Source: PNNG01 sp046291695
GTDB taxonomy: Bacteria; Bacteroidota; Bacteroidia; UBA7662
NCBI GenBank assembly: GCA_046291695.1
Contig: JBKBSO010000014.1
Span: 37,975-101,974, forward strand
Reading direction: 5' to 3'
Length of the DNA stretch: 64,000 nucleotides
This document shows, piece by piece, positions 56,856-64,000 of this stretch. The translations under genes were made by a program, and so were the position numbers. The notes below the pieces were generated by a model that had not been told where the DNA came from, did no database searches, and saw nothing but the letters and a program-made list of their open reading frames with translations. The first letter of the stretch is position 1. The number at the start of each line of letters is the position of its first letter.

Positions 56856-57488
56856 ATGCTCAAACAGTTTTGTTTTAATCCCTTTAGCGAAAACACTTAC
56901 CTCGTGGCCGATGCCCAGGGTCAGGCGGCCATCATCGATCCGGGCTGTTACGATGCCGAAGAGCAAGCGATGTTGCGTTCATTCATCACTGAAAAAGGCC
57001 TCCAGCCCGTGATGCTGATCAATACCCATTGCCATATCGACCATGTGCTGGGTAATCATTTTGTACATCAAACATATGGGCTGAGCCCGTATATCCACCG
57101 CAACGACGAGGCCGACCTGGAGCGCTTGGTGAGTTATGCGCCTGTTTTTGGCATTCGGGCCGATGCTTCGCCTGCCCCGGCCGGTTATCTGGAGCACGGT
57201 GAAAGCCTCCGCCTCGGTACGTTAAGCTTTGAATTACGTTTGGCACCAGGGCATTCGGCCGGTAGCCTTTGCCTGGTGAACCACCACGAAAAATACGTCA
57301 TTGCAGGCGATGTGCTATTTGCTGGTAGCATTGGCCGCACCGATTTGCCCGGGGGCGATTATGAAACCTTGTTAAATTCGGTACGCAACCAATTGTTTAC
57401 ACTACCCGGCGATTATGTGGTGTATCCGGGTCACGGTCCGGCCACCACCATTTATCGCGAACAAACCAGCAATCCGTTCTTTCAATAA
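56856..57488 (+). CDS. MBL-fold hydrolase (glyoxalase II-like)
   Basis: A 210-residue cytosolic metallo-beta-lactamase-fold protein with T-H-C-H-I-D-H (about 52-58), G-H-S-A-G near 130, G-D-V-L near 155 and a final G-H-G-P. These are the zinc ligands of the hydroxyacylglutathione hydrolase-like group. Glutathione is rare in Bacteroidota, so other thioesters are as likely. It lies just after the porV terminator. Confidence 0.9.
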   Translation: MLKQFCFNPFSENTYLVADAQGQAAIIDPGCYDAEEQAMLRSFITEKGLQPVMLINTHCHIDHVLGNHFVHQTYGLSPYIHRNDEADLERLVSYAPVFGIRADASPAPAGYLEHGESLRLGTLSFELRLAPGHSAGSLCLVNHHEKYVIAGDVLFAGSIGRTDLPGGDYETLLNSVRNQLFTLPGDYVVYPGHGPATTIYREQTSNPFFQ

Positions 57489-57610
57489 ATCCCGGCTACT
57501 GGGTCTGCATTATGTCATTTGTTTGAAAATATTCCAATCAAACACATAATTCCATATTTTTATAGGCCCTTGCCGGATATCATAAACCCAAACCGGCTTC
57601 GTTTGGTTAT

Positions 57611-60600
57611 TTGAAAGTGCCGAAGTCGTACACATACCTGCTTTACCTGGCCGGGCTGCTTTTGCTGGCTCAGGGAACTGCTGCGCAAAACCAACCTTCG
57701 CAAACTTTTTTTGGCAAGAACAAGATCCAATACCGGATGTTTGAGTGGTCGGCACTGAACGGGCCAAATTTCGAAGTGTTTTATTCGGTAGGCGGGCGCG
57801 AACTGGGTGTTTATACGGCCACCATTGCCGAAGAAACCATCCGGCAAATTGAAGACCTGATGAACTACCGGGCCGACGGACGTTACCAAATCATTATTTA
57901 CAACAACATATCGGACCTGAACCAAACCAATTTGGGTTTTGAGTTGGAGCAATACAATACCGGTGGGCTCACCCGCTTGGGCGGCAATAAGGTGTTGGTC
58001 CATTTTTCGGATAGTCGCGACGAGTTTTTGCGTGAGCTGCGGGTAGGTATCGCCAAAGTGCTGCTGTTCGACATGATGTATGGCGGCAATATTGGCGAGC
58101 GGGTACAAAATGCGGCCCTGATTTACCTGCCCGATTGGTATTTAAACGGGCTTTTCGCCTACATCCATACGGAATGGGGTGCTGAGCAAGACAATGCCTT
58201 GCGCGATTTACTCGGTCGCCGGCGCTACAAAAAATTCAACCATTTGCTCAACCAGCACGAAGAACTGGCCGGCCACAGTTTTTGGCACTTCCTCAGCGAA
58301 ACTTACGGCAAAACAGCGGTTCCTAATGTGCTTTACCTTACCCGGGTAAACCGCGACTTCCAAACCGGCCTGCGTTACGTAACCGGCAAAAAAATGAAGG
58401 TGCTGGCCAAAGACTGGCTGCAGTGGTACCAGGCTCGTTATGAAGGCGAAGATGCCCGGCGCGATATGCCCGAAGACACCCTTTACCTCCGCAAGTTCAG
58501 GCGTAACGTAGAAATTACCCAGCTCAAGTTTAGCCCCGACGGCCGGCAGCTGGCCTATGTGGAGCATCGCAAAGGCATCCATCGCATGTATGTGCACGAT
58601 TTGGAAAGCCGTAAGCGCCAGCGGGTGCATAAAAGCGGTGTAAAATGGCTGTTTTTGTATGGCGGCAACCAATATCCCATCCTGAGCTGGCACCCCAATG
58701 GAAAAACCATTGGCTACTTCTTCGACATCAAAGGGCGGGTACATTTTGGGACCATCAGGCTGCAAGACAAGGGTAAACCCGAAGTGGTAGAATACCCACT
58801 CTTCCGCTTCAATCAGGTGTATGATATGGATTACAGTCCCGATGGGCAGCACATTGCCGTAGGCGGCGCTCGGAACGGCCAAACCGACATTTTTTTGTAC
58901 CATGTGCCTTCAAAGCGCATCATCCCCATTACGTCGGATCCCTTCGACGATTATGAGCCCCGCTTTTTCGACGGGGGTCGTAAAATCCTGTTCAGCTCCA
59001 ACCGGCCCATCGACAGTCTGTATCAAATCAATTCCGACAGCATTGAACCCATGGCCACTACCGACATCTTTATATATTACAACGAGGAAGACAAAAAAAG
59101 CCAGTTGCTACGGGTTACCCAAACTCCCGAAGTCAACGAACGTGCCCCACAGTGGCAGTATGGCGATTTTTTTAGCTTTCTAAGCGATCAAAACGGGATT
59201 TTTAATCGTCAGATTGGGCGGCTCGACAGTGTTCCCTACGAGCACATCAGCGACAGCAGCTGGGTGGAGCTCGATGCCCTTGGCGATTCCATCACCCATA
59301 CGGTGTACGACACCAGCATCTTATACCGCGATACGGCCCATTATGTGGCTGCGGGCAATTATGCGCGCAACATCCGCTGGCACGATACCCGCTCACGCAC
59401 CGGGCATTTCCTTGAATTGCTCGACATGCATGAAAAAAGGGCGAAAATTTATCAGGGGCGAATACGTCCCGACAGCCTGCTACAGGTAGCCCGTTCGGCC
59501 GAGCCTACGCGTTACCGCCTGAAGTTTGAGGAGCAGGTGGCCAAACGTCCGGCCAAAACCAAACAACTCATCGGTTTGAACGTACCTGTGGGCATGGTTG
59601 ACAACAGCAATTTTAGCTCGCGAATAGATACCAGCCGGCAGCGGCCAGCCTACAGTTTTCAGCCGCAGCGGCGCTTTCCTTTGCTCGAAGTAGAAGAACA
59701 GCCTGGTGAACCGCCCGTAGTGCGCGAAATTGAGCGCTTCCGCAAGCGGGTAGAAAGTGCCAGCAAAGATCCCTACCGCATTGCCAAAACCCGTTTGTAC
59801 ACCCCCAGTATGAGCATCGACTATATGGTGTCGCAGATAGGCAATACCATTTTCCAGAACGATATGCCCAATTTTACGGTAAGCACCGTGAATGCACTCA
59901 ACCAAAACATGGGCATCATCCTCAAAGGCGGGCTTTCTGATTTGTTTGAAGACCACAAACTGAGCGGAGGATTGCTTATCAATGCCGACTTCAGCAATAA
60001 TCAATATTACCTGATGTACGAGTACCTGCGCAAACGCTGGGACCAGCGGTATTTGTTTGTGCAAACCCGCTCACAACGGCAAGCGGGCCTCGATGTAATC
60101 AAAACCAATACCCTGGAAGGTATGGCCATGTTCACCTATCCCTTCAACCGCTTTCAGAGTGTGCGCCTATCGGGCATTTACCGCAGCGATTTAGACACTT
60201 ACTTGAGCACCGACAGCCGCCGACTTGTAGAGCCGGGGGTGTTCAACCATGTGCTGGGCGCCAAGGCCGAATTTGTGCAAGACAATACGCGCGAGCTGGC
60301 CCTGAACACCCTGCGCGGCACCCGATGGAAAGCCTATGTGGAGGGCTACCGTTTTTTAAACAGCCAGGGTGAATATATGGCCGTATTGGGACTCGATTAT
60401 CGGACCTACGCCCAGCTTTACAAGAACTTTATTTGGGCGAACCGTGTAGCCACCAACTTTAGTTTGGGCGACCGCAAAACCCTCTTTATGATGGGTGGGG
60501 TTGACAACTGGATTGTGCCACGCATAGACAATTCGCTGGCCCCTCCTGCCGGCGAAAACTTTGCCTACCGCGCCCTGGGCACCAATATGCGCGGTTTTCT

Positions 60601-60979
60601 TCAAAATGCACGCAATGGCGCCAATTATTTCCTGATCAATTCAGAATTGCGCTTGCCCTTTGTGCAGGTGATTTCGCGTTCGCCTGTTTCCTCCGATTTT
60701 TGGCGGAACCTGGCCTTGGTAGGCTTTGCCGATGTAGGTACGGCATGGAGTGGCCCAGACCCCTTTAGCCTCGACAATCCCTTTAACGTTACCACCTTTG
60801 AAGACGGCCCGGTACGGGTAACGGTGGTTACCAATAAAAATCCGGTAATTGCCGGTTATGGCTACGGGGCACGCATGCGCTTGTTTGGCTATTTCCTTCG
60901 CATCGACCGGGCTTGGGGCCTCGACGACGGACAGGTATTACGTCCGGTATGGTATTTTTCGCTTAACCTCGATTTTTAG
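57611..60979 (+). CDS. Large outer-membrane protein: pseudo-peptidase, TolB-like propeller and barrel
   Basis: A 1122-residue protein. Signal peptide (about 1-26, T-A-A-Q). Residues 50-270 look like a peptidase-MA-type fold: the L-P-D-W-Y-L-N-G-L-F-A-Y motif (about 178-189) is kept, but the H-E-x-x-H site is replaced by R-V-G-I-A, so it is probably inactive. A TolB-like propeller (about 290-560: F-S-P-D-G-R-Q-L-A-Y and Y-S-P-D-G-Q-H-I-A) and a C-terminal barrel (about 790-1122, ending in L-N-L-D-F) follow. The start is a TTG at 57611; no ATG gives a signal peptide. Function unknown. Confidence 0.8.
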   Translation: MKVPKSYTYLLYLAGLLLLAQGTAAQNQPSQTFFGKNKIQYRMFEWSALNGPNFEVFYSVGGRELGVYTATIAEETIRQIEDLMNYRADGRYQIIIYNNISDLNQTNLGFELEQYNTGGLTRLGGNKVLVHFSDSRDEFLRELRVGIAKVLLFDMMYGGNIGERVQNAALIYLPDWYLNGLFAYIHTEWGAEQDNALRDLLGRRRYKKFNHLLNQHEELAGHSFWHFLSETYGKTAVPNVLYLTRVNRDFQTGLRYVTGKKMKVLAKDWLQWYQARYEGEDARRDMPEDTLYLRKFRRNVEITQLKFSPDGRQLAYVEHRKGIHRMYVHDLESRKRQRVHKSGVKWLFLYGGNQYPILSWHPNGKTIGYFFDIKGRVHFGTIRLQDKGKPEVVEYPLFRFNQVYDMDYSPDGQHIAVGGARNGQTDIFLYHVPSKRIIPITSDPFDDYEPRFFDGGRKILFSSNRPIDSLYQINSDSIEPMATTDIFIYYNEEDKKSQLLRVTQTPEVNERAPQWQYGDFFSFLSDQNGIFNRQIGRLDSVPYEHISDSSWVELDALGDSITHTVYDTSILYRDTAHYVAAGNYARNIRWHDTRSRTGHFLELLDMHEKRAKIYQGRIRPDSLLQVARSAEPTRYRLKFEEQVAKRPAKTKQLIGLNVPVGMVDNSNFSSRIDTSRQRPAYSFQPQRRFPLLEVEEQPGEPPVVREIERFRKRVESASKDPYRIAKTRLYTPSMSIDYMVSQIGNTIFQNDMPNFTVSTVNALNQNMGIILKGGLSDLFEDHKLSGGLLINADFSNNQYYLMYEYLRKRWDQRYLFVQTRSQRQAGLDVIKTNTLEGMAMFTYPFNRFQSVRLSGIYRSDLDTYLSTDSRRLVEPGVFNHVLGAKAEFVQDNTRELALNTLRGTRWKAYVEGYRFLNSQGEYMAVLGLDYRTYAQLYKNFIWANRVATNFSLGDRKTLFMMGGVDNWIVPRIDNSLAPPAGENFAYRALGTNMRGFLQNARNGANYFLINSELRLPFVQVISRSPVSSDFWRNLALVGFADVGTAWSGPDPFSLDNPFNVTTFEDGPVRVTVVTNKNPVIAGYGYGARMRLFGYFLRIDRAWGLDDGQVLRPVWYFSLNLDF

Positions 60980-61127
60980 GCTGCCACCGGTTATACCCCT
61001 GGGCCGGCCCTTTAGCCGCCCTGCTTAAGTACCCTGTAGCCCTACTTGCTCCTGCCGAAAAGGAAATGGTGCCGCATTGCCTTGGGCGGCCTTGCCCCAA
61101 ATTGGGACAAAAACGCACAAACGACGC

Positions 61128-61160
61128 AATCATTAGCAAAAATCGGGGCATTTGCTGGTA
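61128..61160 (+). repeat. Imperfect inverted repeat upstream of the recombinase
   Basis: ATTAGCAAA (61132-61140) is followed after about 9 bases by TTTGCTGGT (61151-61159), a 7-of-9 match in inverted orientation. Its TTAGCAAA core is shared with the repeats at 62435 and 63303. It may be an insertion site in front of the recombinase. Confidence 0.35.
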
Positions 61161-61204
61161 AGTGCAAGGCTGTAATGTAATTTAGTAGGCAGGGGAGTTT
61201 CCAC

Positions 61205-62314
61205 ATGCAAACGGCAGCAGTTATACTTGATCGGATAACGCACCGGGGGCAAGCTTGCTGGCGCCTGCGGTTTGGCTACGACACGGCTTTGATAGCCCGT
61301 GTAAAGGCCTTGCCCAACAGCAGGTGGAGCGCCACGCACAGGGCCTGGTTGTTGCCCTACGCCGGCTTTACAGCGGAGGAACTAAAGCAGGCTTTGCATG
61401 GTATAGCGTACGAACGAACCAGAAGCAAGGGTAAAGCGCCTGGAGCCGACCGGCTTGAAGCGCTTACCACAACACAGCGTGCGGCTGTGGAACAGTTTAG
61501 CCGGTGGTTACGCAGCCAACGTTACAGCGAAAACACCGTAAAAACATATACGGAAGCTTTGGCGGTGTACCTGCGTTTTTACCAGCACCGAGCGCCAGAC
61601 AGTTTGGGTTTAGCAGAATTACAGGCCTTTAACCACGATTACATTATAAAGCACAAGTATTCCTTTAGCTATCAGAACCAGGTAATCAATGCCATAAAGT
61701 TGTATTATGGCAAGGTGTTGGGGCGGCAGTGGGAAACCGATGCTATTGAGCGCCCAAGAAGACCGCAGCGCCTACCGCATGTGCTTAGCGAAGCGGAAGT
61801 AAAACGCATGTTGCAACTTACCACCAACCTCAAACATCTGAACATGCTGAAGCTCACCTACGGCTGCGGATTGCGCTGTGGAGAGCTTTTGGCCTTGCAA
61901 TGGCGCGATATTGATTGGAATCGTTCGATTTTGTGGGTGCGAGGTGGTAAAGGCAATAAAGACCGGATGGTGCCCTTACCGCAATCGCTTCAGCAGGCTT
62001 TGCAACAGTATCGGACCGCTTATGAAACCGAAACCTATGTATTTGAAGGGCAGAGCAAAGGAACGCCATACGATGCGCGGAGTTTTCAGTTGGTTTTTAA
62101 ACAGGCTTGCCGACGTGCCGGCATTAACGCCAAAGCCACCTTACACTGGCTCAGGCATTCGTATGCCACCCATTTGTTGGAACAAGGTACTGATTTGCGT
62201 TACATTCAGGTATTGCTCGGCCATAAAAGTAGCAAAACCACGGAGTTATACACTTGGGTAACCAAGCCTGCTTTTGATCGTCTGAAGAGCCCATTGGATA
62301 GTTTAGATTTATAA
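61205..62314 (+). CDS. Tyrosine recombinase with unusual N-terminal module
   Basis: A 369-residue site-specific recombinase. Residues 12-60 carry a pattern (F-G-Y-D-x-x-L-I-x-x-V-K ... W-x-x-x-x-R-A-W-L-L-P) resembling the HARP/SMARCAL1-type module, here judged by eye. A SAM-like core-binding domain (about 90-185) and a catalytic domain follow with R224, a lysine in G-K-G-N-K-D-R, H314-x-x-R317, H340 and nucleophile Y349 all present. The end R-L-K-S-P-L-D resembles the IntI tail (V-x-S-P-L-D), but no IntI-specific extra patch is present. Phylogenetic placement needs an alignment. The gene is followed by an inverted repeat and an AT-rich cassette. Confidence 0.85.
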   Translation: MQTAAVILDRITHRGQACWRLRFGYDTALIARVKALPNSRWSATHRAWLLPYAGFTAEELKQALHGIAYERTRSKGKAPGADRLEALTTTQRAAVEQFSRWLRSQRYSENTVKTYTEALAVYLRFYQHRAPDSLGLAELQAFNHDYIIKHKYSFSYQNQVINAIKLYYGKVLGRQWETDAIERPRRPQRLPHVLSEAEVKRMLQLTTNLKHLNMLKLTYGCGLRCGELLALQWRDIDWNRSILWVRGGKGNKDRMVPLPQSLQQALQQYRTAYETETYVFEGQSKGTPYDARSFQLVFKQACRRAGINAKATLHWLRHSYATHLLEQGTDLRYIQVLLGHKSSKTTELYTWVTKPAFDRLKSPLDSLDL

Positions 62315-62365
62315 AATCAGTGAGGTGTAGATGGTGTTAATGAAAAGGATGTGTATATTGCTGAA

Positions 62366-62422
62366 CGAAAGGTTTTATCGCCTTTACTCCAATTTTGGTT
62401 GTATAAGCGATAAAACCCTTCG
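62366..62422. repeat. 16-bp imperfect inverted repeat after the recombinase
   Basis: CGAAAGGTTTTATCGC (62366-62381) and GCGATAAAACCCTTCG (62407-62422) match in 15 of 16 positions as an inverted repeat with a 25-base spacer. No T-run follows, so a terminator is unlikely; it lies between the recombinase and the AT-rich segment. Confidence 0.75.
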
Positions 62423-62434
62423 CGTATAAACAAG

Positions 62435-62448
62435 TTAGCAAACATTTT
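62435..62448 (+). repeat. Left terminal repeat of the cassette segment
   Basis: TTAGCAAACATTTT; its inverted copy with one mismatch ends at 63310. The ATG of the first enclosed gene is 15 bases further on. Confidence 0.7.
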
Positions 62449-62462
62449 AAAAACGACAGAAC

Positions 62463-62990
62463 ATGAAACAAATCACATTAACAATCATTAGTTCATTACT
62501 GACAATTCTTTCGGTACAAGGACAAGACTTCAAAAAATTAAACGTCTTCGTTACAGACTTTTTTGACGCAAGAGCTTCAATTACGGTAGAAGCCTTAAAC
62601 TATGACCCTTTAATAGCGACAGATGCTTTGAAAAATGCTTTAGTTATGAATGGATTCAAAGTGATTTCTGAAAGAGTAGCTAAGGAAAAAATCGAACTTA
62701 GTAATAAAGGTCAAGTAACAGACTCTACATTTAATCAAGATGTTTCAATTGGAAAGACTACTTATTTGAAGTCAGTCTATGTAGTGACTTTAAATTACCA
62801 GTACAGAGCAGATACAGGTTGCGGAGGTTCGGTAATGAGTAATTTATCCGGTCAAATAATTGACCTTGCTAATGATGGGCAAATTGTTGCAACATTTTCT
62901 TTTAAACAAGGAAATTTTGAAGGAAAATGTACTTCCGATGTAATGAATGCACTTGCAAAGAAGTTAAAAGAACAATCTAAAAATAAATAA
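62463..62990 (+). CDS. Cassette gene 1: secreted protein, unknown
   Basis: A 175-residue protein with a signal peptide (about 1-20, V-Q-G-Q). The body includes D-A-L-K-N-A-L-V-M-N-G-F-K-V-I-S, then I-S-N-L-S-G-Q-I-I-D and a Lys-rich end; C-G-G in the middle has one cysteine, with another near the C-terminus. The overall pattern (variable head, A-L-x-N-A-L helix, L-N-Y-Q-Y strand) resembles CsgG/LPS-type penicillin-binding-activator folds but is too weak to name. Codon use is clearly more AT-rich than in the neighbouring genes, in line with recent transfer. One base separates it from gene 2. Confidence 0.75.
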   Translation: MKQITLTIISSLLTILSVQGQDFKKLNVFVTDFFDARASITVEALNYDPLIATDALKNALVMNGFKVISERVAKEKIELSNKGQVTDSTFNQDVSIGKTTYLKSVYVVTLNYQYRADTGCGGSVMSNLSGQIIDLANDGQIVATFSFKQGNFEGKCTSDVMNALAKKLKEQSKNK

Positions 62991-62991
62991 T

Positions 62992-63297
62992 ATGGAACCA
63001 TTTATATCAAGAATATTAATTCAACATGTACAAGGAGCAACAATTGCATACTTATACAACCGCGAATCCTTTGAGTTGCTTAAAATAGATAGGCAGCAAT
63101 ATGACAATTCTCAATTCATTGAAATTGGACAAGTAATTGAATATAATGAGAAGAAATACAAAGTGGAATCTGTTAATTTCAAAATGGAAGAGAAACTCTA
63201 CAAAATGGATCCAAGTGTTGGTTTTAATATGTATGCACCAACTGACCCTTCAGATTTTAACTGTCAAATAGGTGTGTTTGTTGACAATGCCGAATAA
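62992..63297 (+). CDS. Cassette gene 2: small cytosolic protein, unknown
   Basis: A 101-residue protein without signal peptide. It begins M-E-P-F-I-S-R-I-L-I-Q-H and contains I-G-Q-V-I-E-Y-N-E-K-K-Y-K-V-E-S-V-N-F-K-M, a short beta-barrel-like strand pattern. No family recognised. AT-rich like gene 1, one base downstream of it, and its TAA overlaps the right terminal repeat. Secreted-plus-cytosolic pairs can be toxin-immunity pairs, but nothing in the sequences shows this. Confidence 0.7.
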   Translation: MEPFISRILIQHVQGATIAYLYNRESFELLKIDRQQYDNSQFIEIGQVIEYNEKKYKVESVNFKMEEKLYKMDPSVGFNMYAPTDPSDFNCQIGVFVDNAE

Positions 63298-63310
63298 AAA
63301 CGTTTGCTAA
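63297..63310 (-). repeat. Right terminal repeat of the cassette segment
   Basis: Read on the minus strand, TTAGCAAACGTTTT, one mismatch from the left repeat. The intron's 3' junction falls after its first T (63310/63309). Confidence 0.7.
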
Positions 63311-64000
63311 TCGAGTAGACGGCCCCATCAGCTGTCGCTGATGGGGTGCGCCTCTCACACCACTGTACGTACGGGTCACGTATACAGCGGTTCATTAAAC
63401 CATGGGCAAATTTTGAGGTAGTGTTCCTCCATGCTTTCGTAGCCGCGTTTGGCCAGTCGGGCTAAGGTAATGGTGCTTGTTAGAATCGGGCTCTGAGCAA
63501 TTGCCCAGCCTCCTTTTCTCGTGCGGCTCCATGCATAGGCCATTGGCGGCGCTACGCCCAACCGAATCAGGTTCTTGCGTTTACGCTCGGGTTTCTTCCA
63601 TGCCTTCCAGATGCAATACCGCAGGCGGTTGCGCAGCCAGCCGTCGATACGCTGTAGCTTGCCTGCTATGTTCGCCAAACGAAAATAATTTAGCCAGCCT
63701 CGTTGTATCGCCTTGAGCTTGGCAACCCGTTCGGTGATGGTCATCGGCGTGGTTTTACGTGTGCATTCCTTCACACTTTGTTTCAGCTTCTTCCAAGCTT
63801 TCTCGCTCACTATGAGCTGGTATTCGCCCTCCACCCCTTTCTTGTAGGCGCTCGTGAAGCCGTAGCCCAGCAGTGTAAAACTGCTTGGACGACGGATGCC
63901 GCTCTTGTGCTCGTTGATTTGCAAATGCAGCTTTTCGGTGAGGAATCTCCGCAGCTTGCGCATCGCTGTCTCGGCGCGGTCGCCACCACGGGCATACACG
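63310..64000 (-). mobile_element. Group II intron, 3' part (class C-like)
   Basis: The intron runs off the right edge. On the minus strand, domain V is at about 63390-63357: lower helix CCGCTGTA/TACAGTGG, a two-base CG bulge, upper stem TACG/CGTA, catalytic triad CGC, which points to class C. Domain VI is a perfect 10-bp hairpin CCCCATCAGC/GCTGATGGGG (63346-63323) followed by CTACTCGAT, with a branch-point A seven bases from the end at 63310. Confidence 0.85.
63376..64000 (-). CDS. Group II intron reverse transcriptase/maturase, C-terminal part
   Basis: The visible 207 residues hold the end of the RT thumb and the maturase domain: L-Q-I-N-E-H-K-S-G-I, L-G-Y-G-F, the G-W-L-N-Y-F-R-L-A motif, L-R-N-R-L-R-Y-C-I-W-K and W-x-x-P-x-R-K-R. 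The 5' part with the polymerase Y-A-D-D is beyond the window. The last codons run into intron domain V (stop at 63376-63378), as is seen in compact class C introns. The maturase helps splice and retarget its own intron. Confidence 0.92.
   Translation of the reverse strand, partial: VYARGGDRAETAMRKLRRFLTEKLHLQINEHKSGIRRPSSFTLLGYGFTSAYKKGVEGEYQLIVSEKAWKKLKQSVKECTRKTTPMTITERVAKLKAIQRGWLNYFRLANIAGKLQRIDGWLRNRLRYCIWKAWKKPERKRKNLIRLGVAPPMAYAWSRTRKGGWAIAQSPILTSTITLARLAKRGYESMEEHYLKICPWFNEPLYT

Noticed and set aside
61205..62314. Classical integron integrase IntI
   Set aside because: The additional IntI patch between the K/beta region and H-x-x-R is absent, and the repeats lack standard attC cores; only an integron-like role is suggested.
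61205..62314. Housekeeping XerC/XerD
   Set aside because: The unusual N-terminal module, the greater length and the mobile surroundings do not fit XerC/D.
62366..62422. Rho-independent terminator of the recombinase gene
   Set aside because: The loop is 25 bases and no T-run follows the stem on either strand.
62463..63297. Toxin-immunity pair in the cassette
   Set aside because: The two genes are adjacent and unknown, but no toxin or immunity motif can be seen, so the label would be a guess.

Overview
The window comes from a free-living type Bacteroidota chromosome with moderate GC. The evidence is a full type IX secretion (T9SS) neighbourhood (gldJ, a porP/sprF paralogue, porU, porV), several secreted proteins ending in a T9SS sorting domain, promoter boxes of the Bacteroidota TAnnTTTG type, and families largely restricted to the phylum (DUF2480, DUF4403, DUF5686 with a carboxypeptidase-regulatory-like N-terminus, LUD next to FtsH). 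Several genes appear to start with TTG. No rRNA, tRNA or CRISPR array was seen.

Layout. 1-7.1 kb: plus-strand housekeeping and envelope genes (TerB-like, GT39-type glycosyltransferase, Na+/solute symporter, LOG-family protein, M23 peptidase, Bcp), with recR on the opposite strand. 7.3-15 kb: one giant minus-strand secreted protein of 2545 residues (beta-helix, two FN3-GEVED units, five SusE-like Ig repeats, T9SS domain). 15.1-27.9 kb: a long minus-strand run of uvrA, mltD-like, DUF2480, a PpiD/SurA-like chaperone, a CNNM/CorC-like protein, lptC, a TPR protein, an outer-membrane protein, coaX and birA. 27.9-32.6 kb: rsfS, ftsH, a LUD protein, an lpxH-like gene and a secreted protein, running divergently from birA through a near-symmetric double promoter. 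32.6-48.5 kb: mostly minus-strand accessory and envelope genes (T9SS-exported GH31, alpha/beta lipoprotein, DUF4403, tdk, M13 peptidase, DUF5686, a second small T9SS cargo, NUDIX). 48.5-61 kb: HD hydrolase, gldJ and porP on the minus strand; porU, porV, an MBL hydrolase and a large pseudo-peptidase/propeller/barrel protein on the plus strand.

The right end (61.0-64 kb) is the accessory part: a tyrosine recombinase with an unusual N-terminal module, a 16-bp imperfect inverted repeat just after it, then an AT-rich two-gene segment bounded by 14-bp inverted repeats (TTAGCAAAC core), and finally the 3' end of a group II intron whose domain V looks like class C. The intron's 3' splice junction falls inside the right-hand repeat. 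Together these look like an integron-like cassette platform, unlike classical IntI/attC at sequence level. This is the best candidate for an undescribed system.

How the genes fit together: PorU/PorV/GldJ/PorP are parts of the machine that would export and attach the three proteins with T9SS domains in this window (2545 aa, GH31, 539 aa). Many of the remaining genes serve the cell envelope (LptC, LpxH-like, SurA/PpiD-like, MltD-like, M23, DUF4403, DUF5686).
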